Source: an uncultured Eubacteriaceae bacterium
GTDB lineage: Bacteria; Bacillota; Clostridia; Lachnospirales; Lachnospiraceae
Direction of reading: 5' to 3'
NCBI GenBank assembly: GCA_945938055.1
Contig: CAMEUH010000031.1
Span: forward strand, 1 to 15,848
Length of the DNA stretch: 15,848 nucleotides
Shown here one piece after another: positions 7,000 through 13,987 of the stretch. The position numbers and the translations under genes are program-made. Below the pieces are notes generated by a model. The model had not been told where the DNA came from, searched no databases, and worked only from the letters and a program-made list of their open reading frames with translations. How positions within the stretch are numbered: position 1 is the stretch's first letter; every line of letters starts with the position of its first letter.

Positions 7000-7015
7000 T
7001 GCACTTTACAGTGCA
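7000..7015. promoter_or_regulatory. Small hairpin/palindrome before the radical SAM gene
   Basis: TGCACT and AGTGCA form a 6-bp perfect inverted repeat with loop TTAC. It lies 15 nt upstream of the AAAGGA ribosome binding site. It could be an operator or leader hairpin. I see no convincing promoter between 6993 and 7041. Confidence 0.25.
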
Positions 7016-7041
7016 TGTATCGAATGAATGAAAGGATTATT

Positions 7042-8742
7042 ATGAAAGCTTTATTGGTAGCATTGAATGCAAAATATATTCATACGAATCTTGCGGTATA
7101 CAGCCTTAAAAAGTATGCGTCAAAGTATGATGAACATGTGGAAGTGGCTGAATATACCATTAACAATCAGATGGATATGATTGTTCATGATATCTATGAA
7201 AGAAAACCAGATGTTTTGTTATTTTCCTGTTATGTCTGGAATATTGAATCTGTAAAGGACGTGGCGGAAACAATCTGCAAAGTTCTTCCGCATACGGATA
7301 TCTGGATGGGAGGACCGGAGGTGTCTTATGAGCAAGAAGATTTCTTTGAAAAACTACCATGGATTAAGGGAATCATGCTGGGAGAAGGCGAGGAAACTTT
7401 CTTAAGACTCATGGAATATTATTGTGAGAAAAAAGGCAGTTTAAATGAGATTAACGGAATTTGTTTTCGGGAAGAGGGAGAAATTGTGACCGGAATGCCC
7501 GGAGAACTTCCGGAAATGGATGATTTGCCTTTTGTTTATGATAATCTGGAACCATTTGATAATAAAATTCTGTATTATGAAAGCAGCAGGGGATGTCCGT
7601 TCCGCTGTAGCTATTGTATGTCATCGATTGATAAAACCGTGCGCTTTCGCAGTATGGAACGGGTAAAGCGAGAACTTTCTTTTTTTCTGGAAAAAGAGGT
7701 CAGGCAGGTTAAGTTTATTGACCGTACTTTTAATATCCGGAAAGAACGAACCATGGAAATTCTTGAGTTTTTAAAGGAGCATGATAACGGAATAACCAAT
7801 TTTCATTTTGAAGTGGCGGGAGATTTGATTACCCGGGAAGAAATTGAACTTTTGAATCAGTTAAGACCAGGGTATGTTCAGATGGAGATAGGTGTCCAGA
7901 CAACCAATGAAGAAACGCTTGCAGAAATTAACCGGAAAATGGATTTTAACAGAATTATCGAGGTGGTGGAGCAGTTAAAGAAACCGAACAATATCCATCT
8001 TCATCTGGATTTGATTGCCGGTCTTCCAAAAGAAAATCTTACCTCCTTTATCCATTCCTTTAATGAAGTATACCGACTGAAACCACATGAATTGCAGCTT
8101 GGATTTTTAAAGGTTTTAAAGGGATCTAAAATGCATCAGAACGCATTGGAATATGGGCTCATTTATGGGGATAAAGCTCCTTATGAAGTATTAGAAACAA
8201 AATGGCTTTCCTTTGAAGAAATCATCCGTTTGAAGGGTGTGGAAGAAATGCTGGAGGTCTATTATAACAGTGGACTCTTTCCGCATACGATTGCATATCT
8301 GGAAAGTTTTTTTTCCGGAGCCTTTGAACTTTATGATTCGCTTGCGGATTATTACAAGAAGCATCACTTGATGGAACAAAAGCATACGCGGATTACACGT
8401 TATGAAATTTTATTGCACTTTATGGAGGAAATCGATGGAATAGCGCTGGATGAGGCAAAGCAGATTTTACTTCTGGACCTTTATCTTCGGGAAAATTTAA
8501 AGACCAGACCGGAATTTGCCGGTGAAAATGAGAAATATAAAGAGGCAACCCAGAAATTCTACCGGGAATATTCCGTTTTGATGAAAGGTAAAAATTTTCA
8601 TGTTGAACCATTTGGCATTGATGTATTACAATTAATGAAAGATGGAAGGATATGCAGAAAGAAATGCATGATTTTATTTGACTATGAGGAACGGCATGCT
8701 GTCAGCAGAATGGCAGAAGTAAAGGAGTGCGTATGGGAGTAA
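7042..8742 (+). CDS. B12-binding domain radical SAM protein, DUF4080-type C-terminus
   Basis: Predicted 566-aa protein. Residues about 1-130 form a Rossmann-like cobalamin-binding domain (opening KALLVALNAKYIHTN, with MGGPEVSY at 89-96). The radical SAM core is next, with the CPFRCSYC motif giving the 4Fe-4S ligands C185, C189 and C192. The C-terminal 200 residues match the uncharacterised region common in this clostridial and Bacteroides family (DUF4080, recalled from memory). Class-B radical SAM enzymes use cobalamin for methylation or rearrangement; the substrate here is unknown. The frame is open from 6943, but the ATG at 7042 is chosen because AAAGGA lies 6 nt upstream and homologues begin MKALL-like; the longer version would run through the terminator hairpin. 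The 3' end overlaps nth by 10 nt, so the two are probably translationally coupled. Confidence 0.85.
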   Translation: MKALLVALNAKYIHTNLAVYSLKKYASKYDEHVEVAEYTINNQMDMIVHDIYERKPDVLLFSCYVWNIESVKDVAETICKVLPHTDIWMGGPEVSYEQEDFFEKLPWIKGIMLGEGEETFLRLMEYYCEKKGSLNEINGICFREEGEIVTGMPGELPEMDDLPFVYDNLEPFDNKILYYESSRGCPFRCSYCMSSIDKTVRFRSMERVKRELSFFLEKEVRQVKFIDRTFNIRKERTMEILEFLKEHDNGITNFHFEVAGDLITREEIELLNQLRPGYVQMEIGVQTTNEETLAEINRKMDFNRIIEVVEQLKKPNNIHLHLDLIAGLPKENLTSFIHSFNEVYRLKPHELQLGFLKVLKGSKMHQNALEYGLIYGDKAPYEVLETKWLSFEEIIRLKGVEEMLEVYYNSGLFPHTIAYLESFFSGAFELYDSLADYYKKHHLMEQKHTRITRYEILLHFMEEIDGIALDEAKQILLLDLYLRENLKTRPEFAGENEKYKEATQKFYREYSVLMKGKNFHVEPFGIDVLQLMKDGRICRKKCMILFDYEERHAVSRMAEVKECVWE

Positions 8743-9368
8743 CAAAAAGAACGAAGGAGATTCTGGCTCTGTTGGATGAACACTATTCGACGGAATATAA
8801 GTGCTATCTGAATCATGAAAATGCATGGCAGCTTCTGATTGCAACCATGCTGAGTGCACAGTGTACGGATGCAAGGGTGAATCTTGTTACCAGGGATTTA
8901 TTTGTAAAATACAAAACGATAGAGGATTTTGCCAATGCTTCGTTGAAAGAACTGGAAGAAGATATTCATTCTACCGGATTTTATCATAATAAGGCAAAGA
9001 ATATTATTGCCTGTGCCAGAAAGCTTGTGGAGGATTATCATGGAGAAGTTCCAAATGATGTGGAGGCACTTACCAATCTTCCGGGTGTGGGTAGAAAGAC
9101 TGCCAATGTCATTCGCGGGAACATTTTCCACGAACCAAGTATCGTGGTGGATACACACGTTAAAAGGATATCCAAAAAACTAGGTCTTACTAAGGAAGAA
9201 GATCCTGTAAAAATAGAATATGATTTGATGAAGAAACTCCCGAAAGACCATTGGATTTTATGGAACATACAGATTATTACACATGGGAGAGGAATATGTA
9301 CGGCAAGAAATCCGCAGTGTGACAAATGTTTCCTGAACCATTTGTGTAAAGAAGCACAACATTCTTGA
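8733..9368 (+). CDS. nth: Endonuclease III
   Basis: Predicted 211-aa base-excision-repair DNA glycosylase/AP lyase that removes oxidised pyrimidines. The helix-hairpin-helix LPGVGRKTANVI (116-127) carries the catalytic lysine K122, and the catalytic aspartate is D140 in VVDTHVKR. The 4Fe-4S cluster ligands C189, C196, C199 and C205 have the canonical C-x6-C-x2-C-x5-C spacing. Length matches the E. coli protein. The ATG at 8733 is preceded by AAAGGAG (8721-8727, 5 nt away); a GTG at 8727 is inside that site and is rejected. The start lies within the end of the radical SAM gene, and the exonuclease gene follows after 12 nt, indicating an operon. Confidence 0.97.
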   Translation: MGVTKRTKEILALLDEHYSTEYKCYLNHENAWQLLIATMLSAQCTDARVNLVTRDLFVKYKTIEDFANASLKELEEDIHSTGFYHNKAKNIIACARKLVEDYHGEVPNDVEALTNLPGVGRKTANVIRGNIFHEPSIVVDTHVKRISKKLGLTKEEDPVKIEYDLMKKLPKDHWILWNIQIITHGRGICTARNPQCDKCFLNHLCKEAQHS

Positions 9369-9380
9369 AAGGTAATTCAG

Positions 9381-10088
9381 ATGATAAATTCATATGTTGC
9401 AATTGATTTGGAAACGACTGGAATCAACCCGACAGAAGACCGGATTATAGAAATCGGAGCGTTAAAAGTCCTAAAGGGAAATGAGTGCGGAATTTATCGT
9501 ACCTTCATCAATCCAAGACGACAGATTTCAGAGAGGATTACGCAGATTACCGGAATTGATAATGAAATGGTAAGCGATGCTCCGGTGATGGAACAGGTAT
9601 TGGAGGAACTGCTGGATTTTATTGGGGAACTGCCGATTCTGGGACATAATATCCTGTTTGATTATAGTTTTTTAAAGTGTGCGGCCGTATCAGCAGGCAA
9701 AACTTTTGAAAAAGATGGGATTGATACGTTGCGGCTTGCAAGAAAGTTCCTTCCGGAGCTGTCTTCCAGAAAACTGGAGTATTTATGCGAGTATTTTCAG
9801 ATTAATCCAGGGAACAGTCATCGTGCATTGGATGATGCACGTTCCGCTAAAATTTTGTATGAGAAGTTGTATGAAATGAAACCGGATGATGAGGCGTTTG
9901 AGCAGACAATCCGGCTGGAATTCGGAATTAAGAAAAAATCCCCCATCACTCCGGCGCAGTTAAAATATTTAAAGGCACTGGTGCATACTCACGGAATTGC
10001 TCTGGAGGTGGAACCGGAAAGCCTGACTAAAAATGAGGCTTCACGGATGATTGACAGAATTTTGTCCACATATGGAAGAATTAGCTGA
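9381..10088 (+). CDS. DnaQ-like DEDDh 3'-5' exonuclease with C-terminal extension
   Basis: Predicted 235-aa exonuclease of the DNA polymerase III epsilon/RNase T superfamily. Exo I is IDLETTG (D9, E11), Exo II is HNILFDYSFL (D94) and Exo III is HRALDDA (H147, D152), a complete DEDDh set. Residues 1-170 are the nuclease. After a basic linker (KKKSP, 184-188), residues 188-235 (PAQLKYLKALV and LTKNEASRMIDRIL) form a short helical module resembling small domains that Firmicutes proteins append to nucleases. It is not PolC, so it is probably a stand-alone repair or proofreading nuclease. GAAAGG (9367-9372) lies 8 nt before the ATG. Co-transcription with nth fits a DNA-repair role. The stop codon is 3 nt from that of the convergent TPR gene. 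Confidence 0.9.
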   Translation: MINSYVAIDLETTGINPTEDRIIEIGALKVLKGNECGIYRTFINPRRQISERITQITGIDNEMVSDAPVMEQVLEELLDFIGELPILGHNILFDYSFLKCAAVSAGKTFEKDGIDTLRLARKFLPELSSRKLEYLCEYFQINPGNSHRALDDARSAKILYEKLYEMKPDDEAFEQTIRLEFGIKKKSPITPAQLKYLKALVHTHGIALEVEPESLTKNEASRMIDRILSTYGRIS

Positions 10089-10105
10089 GAATCAGAGTTC
10101 TTCCA
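10073..10105. terminator. Hairpin over the two convergent stop codons
   Basis: TGGAAGAATT (10073-10082) pairs with AGTTCTTCCA (10096-10105, one G-U pair), and CTGA (10085-10088) pairs with TCAG (10092-10095), giving 14 bp with a 2-nt bulge and loop GAA. The plus stop (10086-10088) and the minus stop (10092-10094) sit at its tip. U-tracts are weak on both sides, so terminator activity is uncertain. Confidence 0.4.
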
Positions 10106-10685
10106 GTTTACGGATGATTACGTTCTTCATGAGAGAAGGGGAAAGACGTATTTTCTCAATTAATTCAGGGATTTTGTTAATTCCCTTTTCTTTATAAATG
10201 GAAGCAAGATTCAGATAAATGGAACTGGAATCACAACCGGTTGTAACGGCGGTTTCCAATACAATCTGAGCTTCATCCATATAGTTTTCTTCCATGAGTG
10301 CCTGACCCCATTTTCCGAGAATGGAAATATAGCGTAAATAATTCTCATCATATTCGGTGAGAAGAGGAAGGTTGGCAGGACCATAGGAAAGTTTTAGGTC
10401 TGTATTGCTGATTCCTTCAAGATTCAGAAGTTTTTTGTCCTTGAGGGAAAGGACATCCTGTTCATAGGCATAAATTCTTTCGGAAGGTTTTTCAAGAAAA
10501 GGTAACGCTTCGTAAGGAATTGTGATATAATGAAGATTACTGATATCTTTTCTACGGGTCAGGTTGGCGGAACGTTCCCGTTCCAGGAAGGATTCGTTCT
10601 TTTGCTCTATCCGGCTGGTAGAACTTTTGAGGAGCATTGTAAAAATAAGGCTTAGTATCAGAAAAAATGGGAAAAACAGTCTCAT
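10092..10685 (-). CDS. Membrane-anchored TPR-like protein
   Basis: Predicted 197-aa protein of unknown function. Residues 3-19 are a hydrophobic stretch (FFPFFLILSLIFTMLL) with one preceding arginine and no lipobox cysteine. It is probably an uncleaved anchor that puts the rest outside the cytoplasm, although the charge rule is weak here. Residues about 114-150 and 153-184 resemble two tetratricopeptide helix pairs (GQALMEENYMDEAQIVLETA, then IYLNLASIYKEKG), a protein-protein interaction fold. The middle (30-110) shows no recognised motif. The minus-strand ATG at 10685 follows AAAGGAG closely. It converges with the exonuclease gene and is divergent from the 35-aa membrane protein gene only 36 nt away. 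Confidence 0.75.
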   Translation of the reverse strand: MRLFFPFFLILSLIFTMLLKSSTSRIEQKNESFLERERSANLTRRKDISNLHYITIPYEALPFLEKPSERIYAYEQDVLSLKDKKLLNLEGISNTDLKLSYGPANLPLLTEYDENYLRYISILGKWGQALMEENYMDEAQIVLETAVTTGCDSSSIYLNLASIYKEKGINKIPELIEKIRLSPSLMKNVIIRKLEEL

Positions 10686-10721
10686 GTTTTCTCCTTTCTA
10701 TTATTAAATGGAGGTTCTTTT

Positions 10722-10829
10722 ATGATTAATTTTAACAGTAAAAAAACAAAAAAAATGATGTCTACAATTATTATCATGATTTTAGTTCTTTGTATGGTGC
10801 TGCCACTTCTTCTTTCGGCATTACTGTAA
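10722..10829 (+). CDS. Small single-pass membrane protein (35 aa)
   Basis: An ATG at 10722 with GGAGG (10710-10714) 7 nt upstream opens 35 codons ending in TAA at 10827-10829. The N-terminus is lysine-rich (SKKTKK, 6-11) and residues about 14-34 are almost entirely hydrophobic (STIIIMILVLCMVLPLLLSA), predicting one helix with the N-terminus in the cytoplasm. Size, basic head and hydrophobic tail recall the small Firmicutes proteins of the Prli42/DUF4044 kind, but the resemblance is architectural and I cannot assign the family. Two adenine runs (A7 at 10740-10746, A8 at 10748-10755) lie inside the reading frame and are prone to slippage. It may be co-transcribed with the AIR-synthase-like gene that starts 38 nt after its stop. 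Confidence 0.72.
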   Translation: MINFNSKKTKKMMSTIIIMILVLCMVLPLLLSALL

Positions 10830-10867
10830 TAAGATTAATATACTAATTAGAAAGGTTGTTGTCAAAT

Positions 10868-11854
10868 ATGCGTTCAGGAAAAATTCCGGAAGCGGTATTA
10901 AAGCGTTCCGTACTAAAGGAAATTCATGCGAAATCATCTGTTGTACGGAATATGGAAGGTGTGGGAGTGGATGCGGCTGTTTTGACCTGTGAGGGAGAAA
11001 TGGTGGCAGCTACGACAACCGTTACACTGGGAGGAGAAATCTGGAGCCCTGTGGGAATCTACCGCGTCATGAATGATATTGCCTGTCTGGGTGGACGGAT
11101 GGAGAGTATTTTGATGAATCTTACTCTTCCAGAAGAATGCGATGAAAAAATATTGAAAACATTCATGCGTCAGTCAGATGATATTTGTAAACAGCTGAAG
11201 ATACAGATTGCAGGAGGACATACAGAAGTTTTTCCTGCGGTTTTAAAACCAATATTGTCTTATACGGGTTTGGGAAGGAAGGCTTACTCGATTGAGGGGA
11301 AAATTCTTCCCGGAGATAAGATTATTCTTACGAAATGGATTGGAATGGAAGGTACATATTTTCTGGCACAATACAAAAAGAAAGAATTGGAACAACGATT
11401 TACAGGACAACTGCTGGAGTTTGTAAACCAGTGCCAGAACTGGCTTTCCATACAGGAAGAAGCTCAAATTGCAGCAGAGTGTCAGGCAGTTTACCTGCAT
11501 AATCTGTCTAATGGCGGTATTCTGAATGGACTATGGGAACTTGCGGTCAGAGCTGGAACGGGATTGGAAGTAGATTTTAAGAAGATTCCTGTACGGCAGG
11601 AAATCATAGAATGTTGTGAATTATTTGATTTAAACCCATATCAGCTTCTTTCGGGAGGAAGTCTTTTGCTGGTAGTGCATGATGAGAAAGAGGTTCTGGG
11701 GAAGCTTAAGGAAGCAGAAATACCGGCAGCAGTCATTGGCATGGTAACGGATAAGAATGATAAGCTTCTGATCAATGAGGATGAGGTGCGGTATCTGGAT
11801 GTGCCTGCACGGGATGAATTGTGGAAAATATTTGATGCAGACAGAAGTCAATAG
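10868..11854 (+). CDS. AIR synthase-related protein (HypE-like, no PRIC tail)
   Basis: Predicted 328-aa protein of the PurM/HypE/ThiL/SelD ATP-binding superfamily. GVGVDAAVL (31-39) is the N-terminal phosphate-binding region, AGGHTEV (115-121) is typical of AIR-synthase-related proteins, and HNLSNGGILNGLWELA (211-226) corresponds to the glycine-rich segment of the C-terminal domain. Length is that of HypE, but the C-terminus ends DADRSQ and lacks the conserved PRIC cysteine that HypE needs to carry the thiocarboxamide for hydrogenase maturation. No other hyp gene is nearby. The reaction is therefore unknown, though ATP-dependent activation of a small group is likely. The ATG at 10868 is 12 nt from GAAAGG (10850-10855), a long spacing; TTG codons at 10856 and 10859 are too close to the site. 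First large gene of the 10868-14482 group. Confidence 0.75.
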   Translation: MRSGKIPEAVLKRSVLKEIHAKSSVVRNMEGVGVDAAVLTCEGEMVAATTTVTLGGEIWSPVGIYRVMNDIACLGGRMESILMNLTLPEECDEKILKTFMRQSDDICKQLKIQIAGGHTEVFPAVLKPILSYTGLGRKAYSIEGKILPGDKIILTKWIGMEGTYFLAQYKKKELEQRFTGQLLEFVNQCQNWLSIQEEAQIAAECQAVYLHNLSNGGILNGLWELAVRAGTGLEVDFKKIPVRQEIIECCELFDLNPYQLLSGGSLLLVVHDEKEVLGKLKEAEIPAAVIGMVTDKNDKLLINEDEVRYLDVPARDELWKIFDADRSQ

Positions 11855-11882
11855 AAGAAATCAGAAGGAGAGGAATGGAAGC

Positions 11883-12332
11883 ATGAGAGAAAAAATATTA
11901 GCAATGCTGGAACAGAATGGGAGAATTGATTTAAAAGATCTGGCAGTGATGCTGGACATGGACGAAGCCGCACTTGCAAATGAGATTGCACAGATGGAGA
12001 AAGAACATATCATCTGCGGATATAATACCATCATTAACTGGGATAAAACGACGGAAGAAAAGGTGACGGCACTGATTGAAGTGAAGGTCACCCCGCAGCG
12101 AGGCCATGGTTTTGACAGTATTGCAGAAAGAATTTACAATTATAATGAGGTTTCTTCATTATATCTGATGTCCGGAGGCTTTGATTTCACGGTAATTATT
12201 GAGGGAAAAAGCATGAAATCCGTTGCACTTTTTGTTTCATCCAAACTGGCTACAATTGATGAGGTTATTAGTACATCAACGCATTTCGTGTTAAAGAAAT
12301 ATAAGGTATATGGAATGAAAGGATACTGGTGA
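11883..12332 (+). CDS. Lrp/AsnC family transcriptional regulator
   Basis: Predicted 149-aa feast/famine regulator. The N-terminal helix-turn-helix is at about 1-50 (GRIDLKDLAVMLDMDEAALA at 13-32) and the ligand-binding RAM domain at about 62-145, with the conserved LMSGGFDFTVIIEG. Length is typical of the family, which forms dimers to octamers and responds to amino acids. The ATG at 11883 follows AAGGAG (11865-11870) at a long 12-nt spacing. The frame extends upstream to 11775 into the previous gene, but that part is not Lrp-like. Only 4 nt separate its stop from the aminotransferase start, so it probably controls that gene and its own operon in response to an amino acid. The ligand is not visible in the sequence. 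Confidence 0.93.
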   Translation: MREKILAMLEQNGRIDLKDLAVMLDMDEAALANEIAQMEKEHIICGYNTIINWDKTTEEKVTALIEVKVTPQRGHGFDSIAERIYNYNEVSSLYLMSGGFDFTVIIEGKSMKSVALFVSSKLATIDEVISTSTHFVLKKYKVYGMKGYW

Positions 12333-12336
12333 CACC

Positions 12337-13503
12337 ATGAGAAATCCATTGTCAGACAAGGTAGTGGCAATTCAGCCATCGGGAATCCGAAAATTTTTTG
12401 ATATTGTTAGTGAGATGAAGGATGCAATTTCGCTGGGTGTGGGGGAACCAGACTTTGATACACCGTGGCGGATTCGTGAAGAGGGAATTTATTCTCTGGA
12501 GAAGGGACGTACCTTTTATACATCCAACGCAGGATTAAAGGAACTGCGGGAGGAAATCTGTAACTATCTGGGACGCAAATACGGATTAAAATATCAGCCG
12601 GGACAGATTCTGGTGACGGTTGGGGGAAGCGAGGCGATTGATATTGGACTGCGGGCGATGATTAATCCGGGTGAGGAGGTTATTATTCCACAGCCAAGTT
12701 ATGTGTCCTATCTTCCATGCGCAGTACTTGCCGATGCAAAACCGGTTATTGTCAACCTGAAGGAAGAAAATCAATTTAAACTGACAGCACAGGAACTTCG
12801 GGAAGTTATTACGGATAAGACAAAGGTTTTGATTTTGCCATTCCCAAATAACCCAACAGGTGGTATAATGAATAGAGAAGAGTTAGAGGAAATTGCAAAG
12901 GTCATTATTGAAAAGGATATTTTTGTCATATCGGATGAAATTTATTCAGAACTGACCTATCAGGGAAAACACGTTTCCATTGCAAGCATACCGGGAATGG
13001 CAGAGAGAACGATTGTCATCAATGGATTCTCCAAGGCATTTGCCATGACAGGATGGCGACTTGGATATGCAGCAGGACCGGAAGAAATCATTAAACAGAT
13101 GATTAAGATTCACCAGTTTGCGATTATGTGTGCGCCGACAAACAGTCAGTTTGCAGCGGTAGAAGCCTTAAAGAACTGTGATGAGGAAGTTGAGAAGATG
13201 GTGGAGGCATATAATCAGCGGAGAAGGTATTTATTACATGCATTTAAGGAAATAGGACTGGATTGTTTTGAACCATTTGGGGCGTTCTATGTATTCCCAA
13301 GTATAAAGAAGTTTGGGATGACATCAGAAGAATTTGCAACAAGGCTGTTAAATGAGGAAAAGGTTGCAGTTGTTCCCGGAACAGCATTTGGAGATTGTGG
13401 AGAAGGATTTTTAAGAATTTCTTATGCATATTCCATTGATAATTTAAAAACCGCAATTATGAGACTGGGGAATTTTGTGAAAAGGTTAGAGACAGTGGAT
13501 TAA
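12337..13503 (+). CDS. PLP-dependent class I/II aminotransferase
   Basis: Predicted 388-aa fold-type I aminotransferase of the aspartate/PatA-like subgroup. The Schiff-base lysine is K233 in INGFSKAFAMTGWRLGY. Cofactor contacts are N172 (FPNNPTGG), D200 and Y203 (ISDEIY), and R241. The C-terminal FLRISYA arginine should bind the substrate carboxylate. Length is normal. Candidate substrates are aspartate, aromatic or branched-chain amino acids; sequence alone does not decide. AAAGGA occurs within the end of the preceding regulator gene, and the intergenic gap is 4 nt, implying translational coupling. The Lrp-aminotransferase pairing supports an amino-acid metabolic role. RidA elsewhere in the window is a functional partner of such enzymes in general. 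Confidence 0.94.
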   Translation: MRNPLSDKVVAIQPSGIRKFFDIVSEMKDAISLGVGEPDFDTPWRIREEGIYSLEKGRTFYTSNAGLKELREEICNYLGRKYGLKYQPGQILVTVGGSEAIDIGLRAMINPGEEVIIPQPSYVSYLPCAVLADAKPVIVNLKEENQFKLTAQELREVITDKTKVLILPFPNNPTGGIMNREELEEIAKVIIEKDIFVISDEIYSELTYQGKHVSIASIPGMAERTIVINGFSKAFAMTGWRLGYAAGPEEIIKQMIKIHQFAIMCAPTNSQFAAVEALKNCDEEVEKMVEAYNQRRRYLLHAFKEIGLDCFEPFGAFYVFPSIKKFGMTSEEFATRLLNEEKVAVVPGTAFGDCGEGFLRISYAYSIDNLKTAIMRLGNFVKRLETVD

Positions 13504-13515
13504 GGAGGAAAACAC

Positions 13516-13986
13516 ATGGCAGAAATGAACGTAGAATTCATCAATCCGTTTTTAATGGCAGCGAACAGCATTATGCATGATATGTGCCAGCTGGATGTTA
13601 AGATTGGAAAACCATATGTTAAAACAACGGAATTTGATACCAATTCAGTAATTATTATGATTGGTGTTACAGGAGAGATGAGAGGACAGGTTCTCATTGC
13701 ATTTTCGCTCCCGGTTGCATGTGATATTGCATCCAAAATGATTATGATGCCAATCACCGAGATGAATGAATTGTCCATGAGTGCAATCAGCGAACTGGGA
13801 AACATGATTCTTGGAAATGCGGCAACCATTCTTTCCACAAAGGGAATTGGAATTGATATTACACCGCCATCTCTGTGCAGGGGCAGTATGTCCATTACAA
13901 CATCATATGCTAAGAATATCTGTATTCCACTTGTTTATGAAGATGGAAAATGTGTAGAACTGGATATTGCATTAAAACAGGAGTAG
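13516..13986 (+). CDS. cheX: CheX family CheY-P phosphatase-like protein
   Basis: Predicted 156-aa protein of the CheC/CheX/FliY phosphatase family. CheX dephosphorylates CheY-P as a dimer. The single catalytic ExxN motif is seen as E93-L-G-N96 in SAISELGNMILGNA, within the long helix expected for the family. GGAGG (13504-13508) lies 7 nt before the ATG. It sits in an operon with an aminotransferase and a tRNA methyltransferase, with no chemotaxis or flagellar gene in the window, so it may act on a response regulator outside classical chemotaxis, or the che genes may lie elsewhere. Its stop is 1 nt before the TrmL start. Confidence 0.85.
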   Translation: MAEMNVEFINPFLMAANSIMHDMCQLDVKIGKPYVKTTEFDTNSVIIMIGVTGEMRGQVLIAFSLPVACDIASKMIMMPITEMNELSMSAISELGNMILGNAATILSTKGIGIDITPPSLCRGSMSITTSYAKNICIPLVYEDGKCVELDIALKQE

Positions 13987-13987
13987 T

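Noticed and set aside
6943..7041. Longer N-terminus for the radical SAM protein
   Set aside because: The extension would be translated from the terminator hairpin region and has no ribosome binding site; the ATG at 7042 fits the family start.
11775..11882. Longer N-terminus for the Lrp/AsnC regulator
   Set aside because: It overlaps the end of the preceding gene in another frame and is unlike the family, which begins at the helix-turn-helix.
13500..13895. 131-codon open frame on the minus strand
   Set aside because: Antisense shadow of cheX, which has a strong ribosome binding site and conserved motif on the plus strand.
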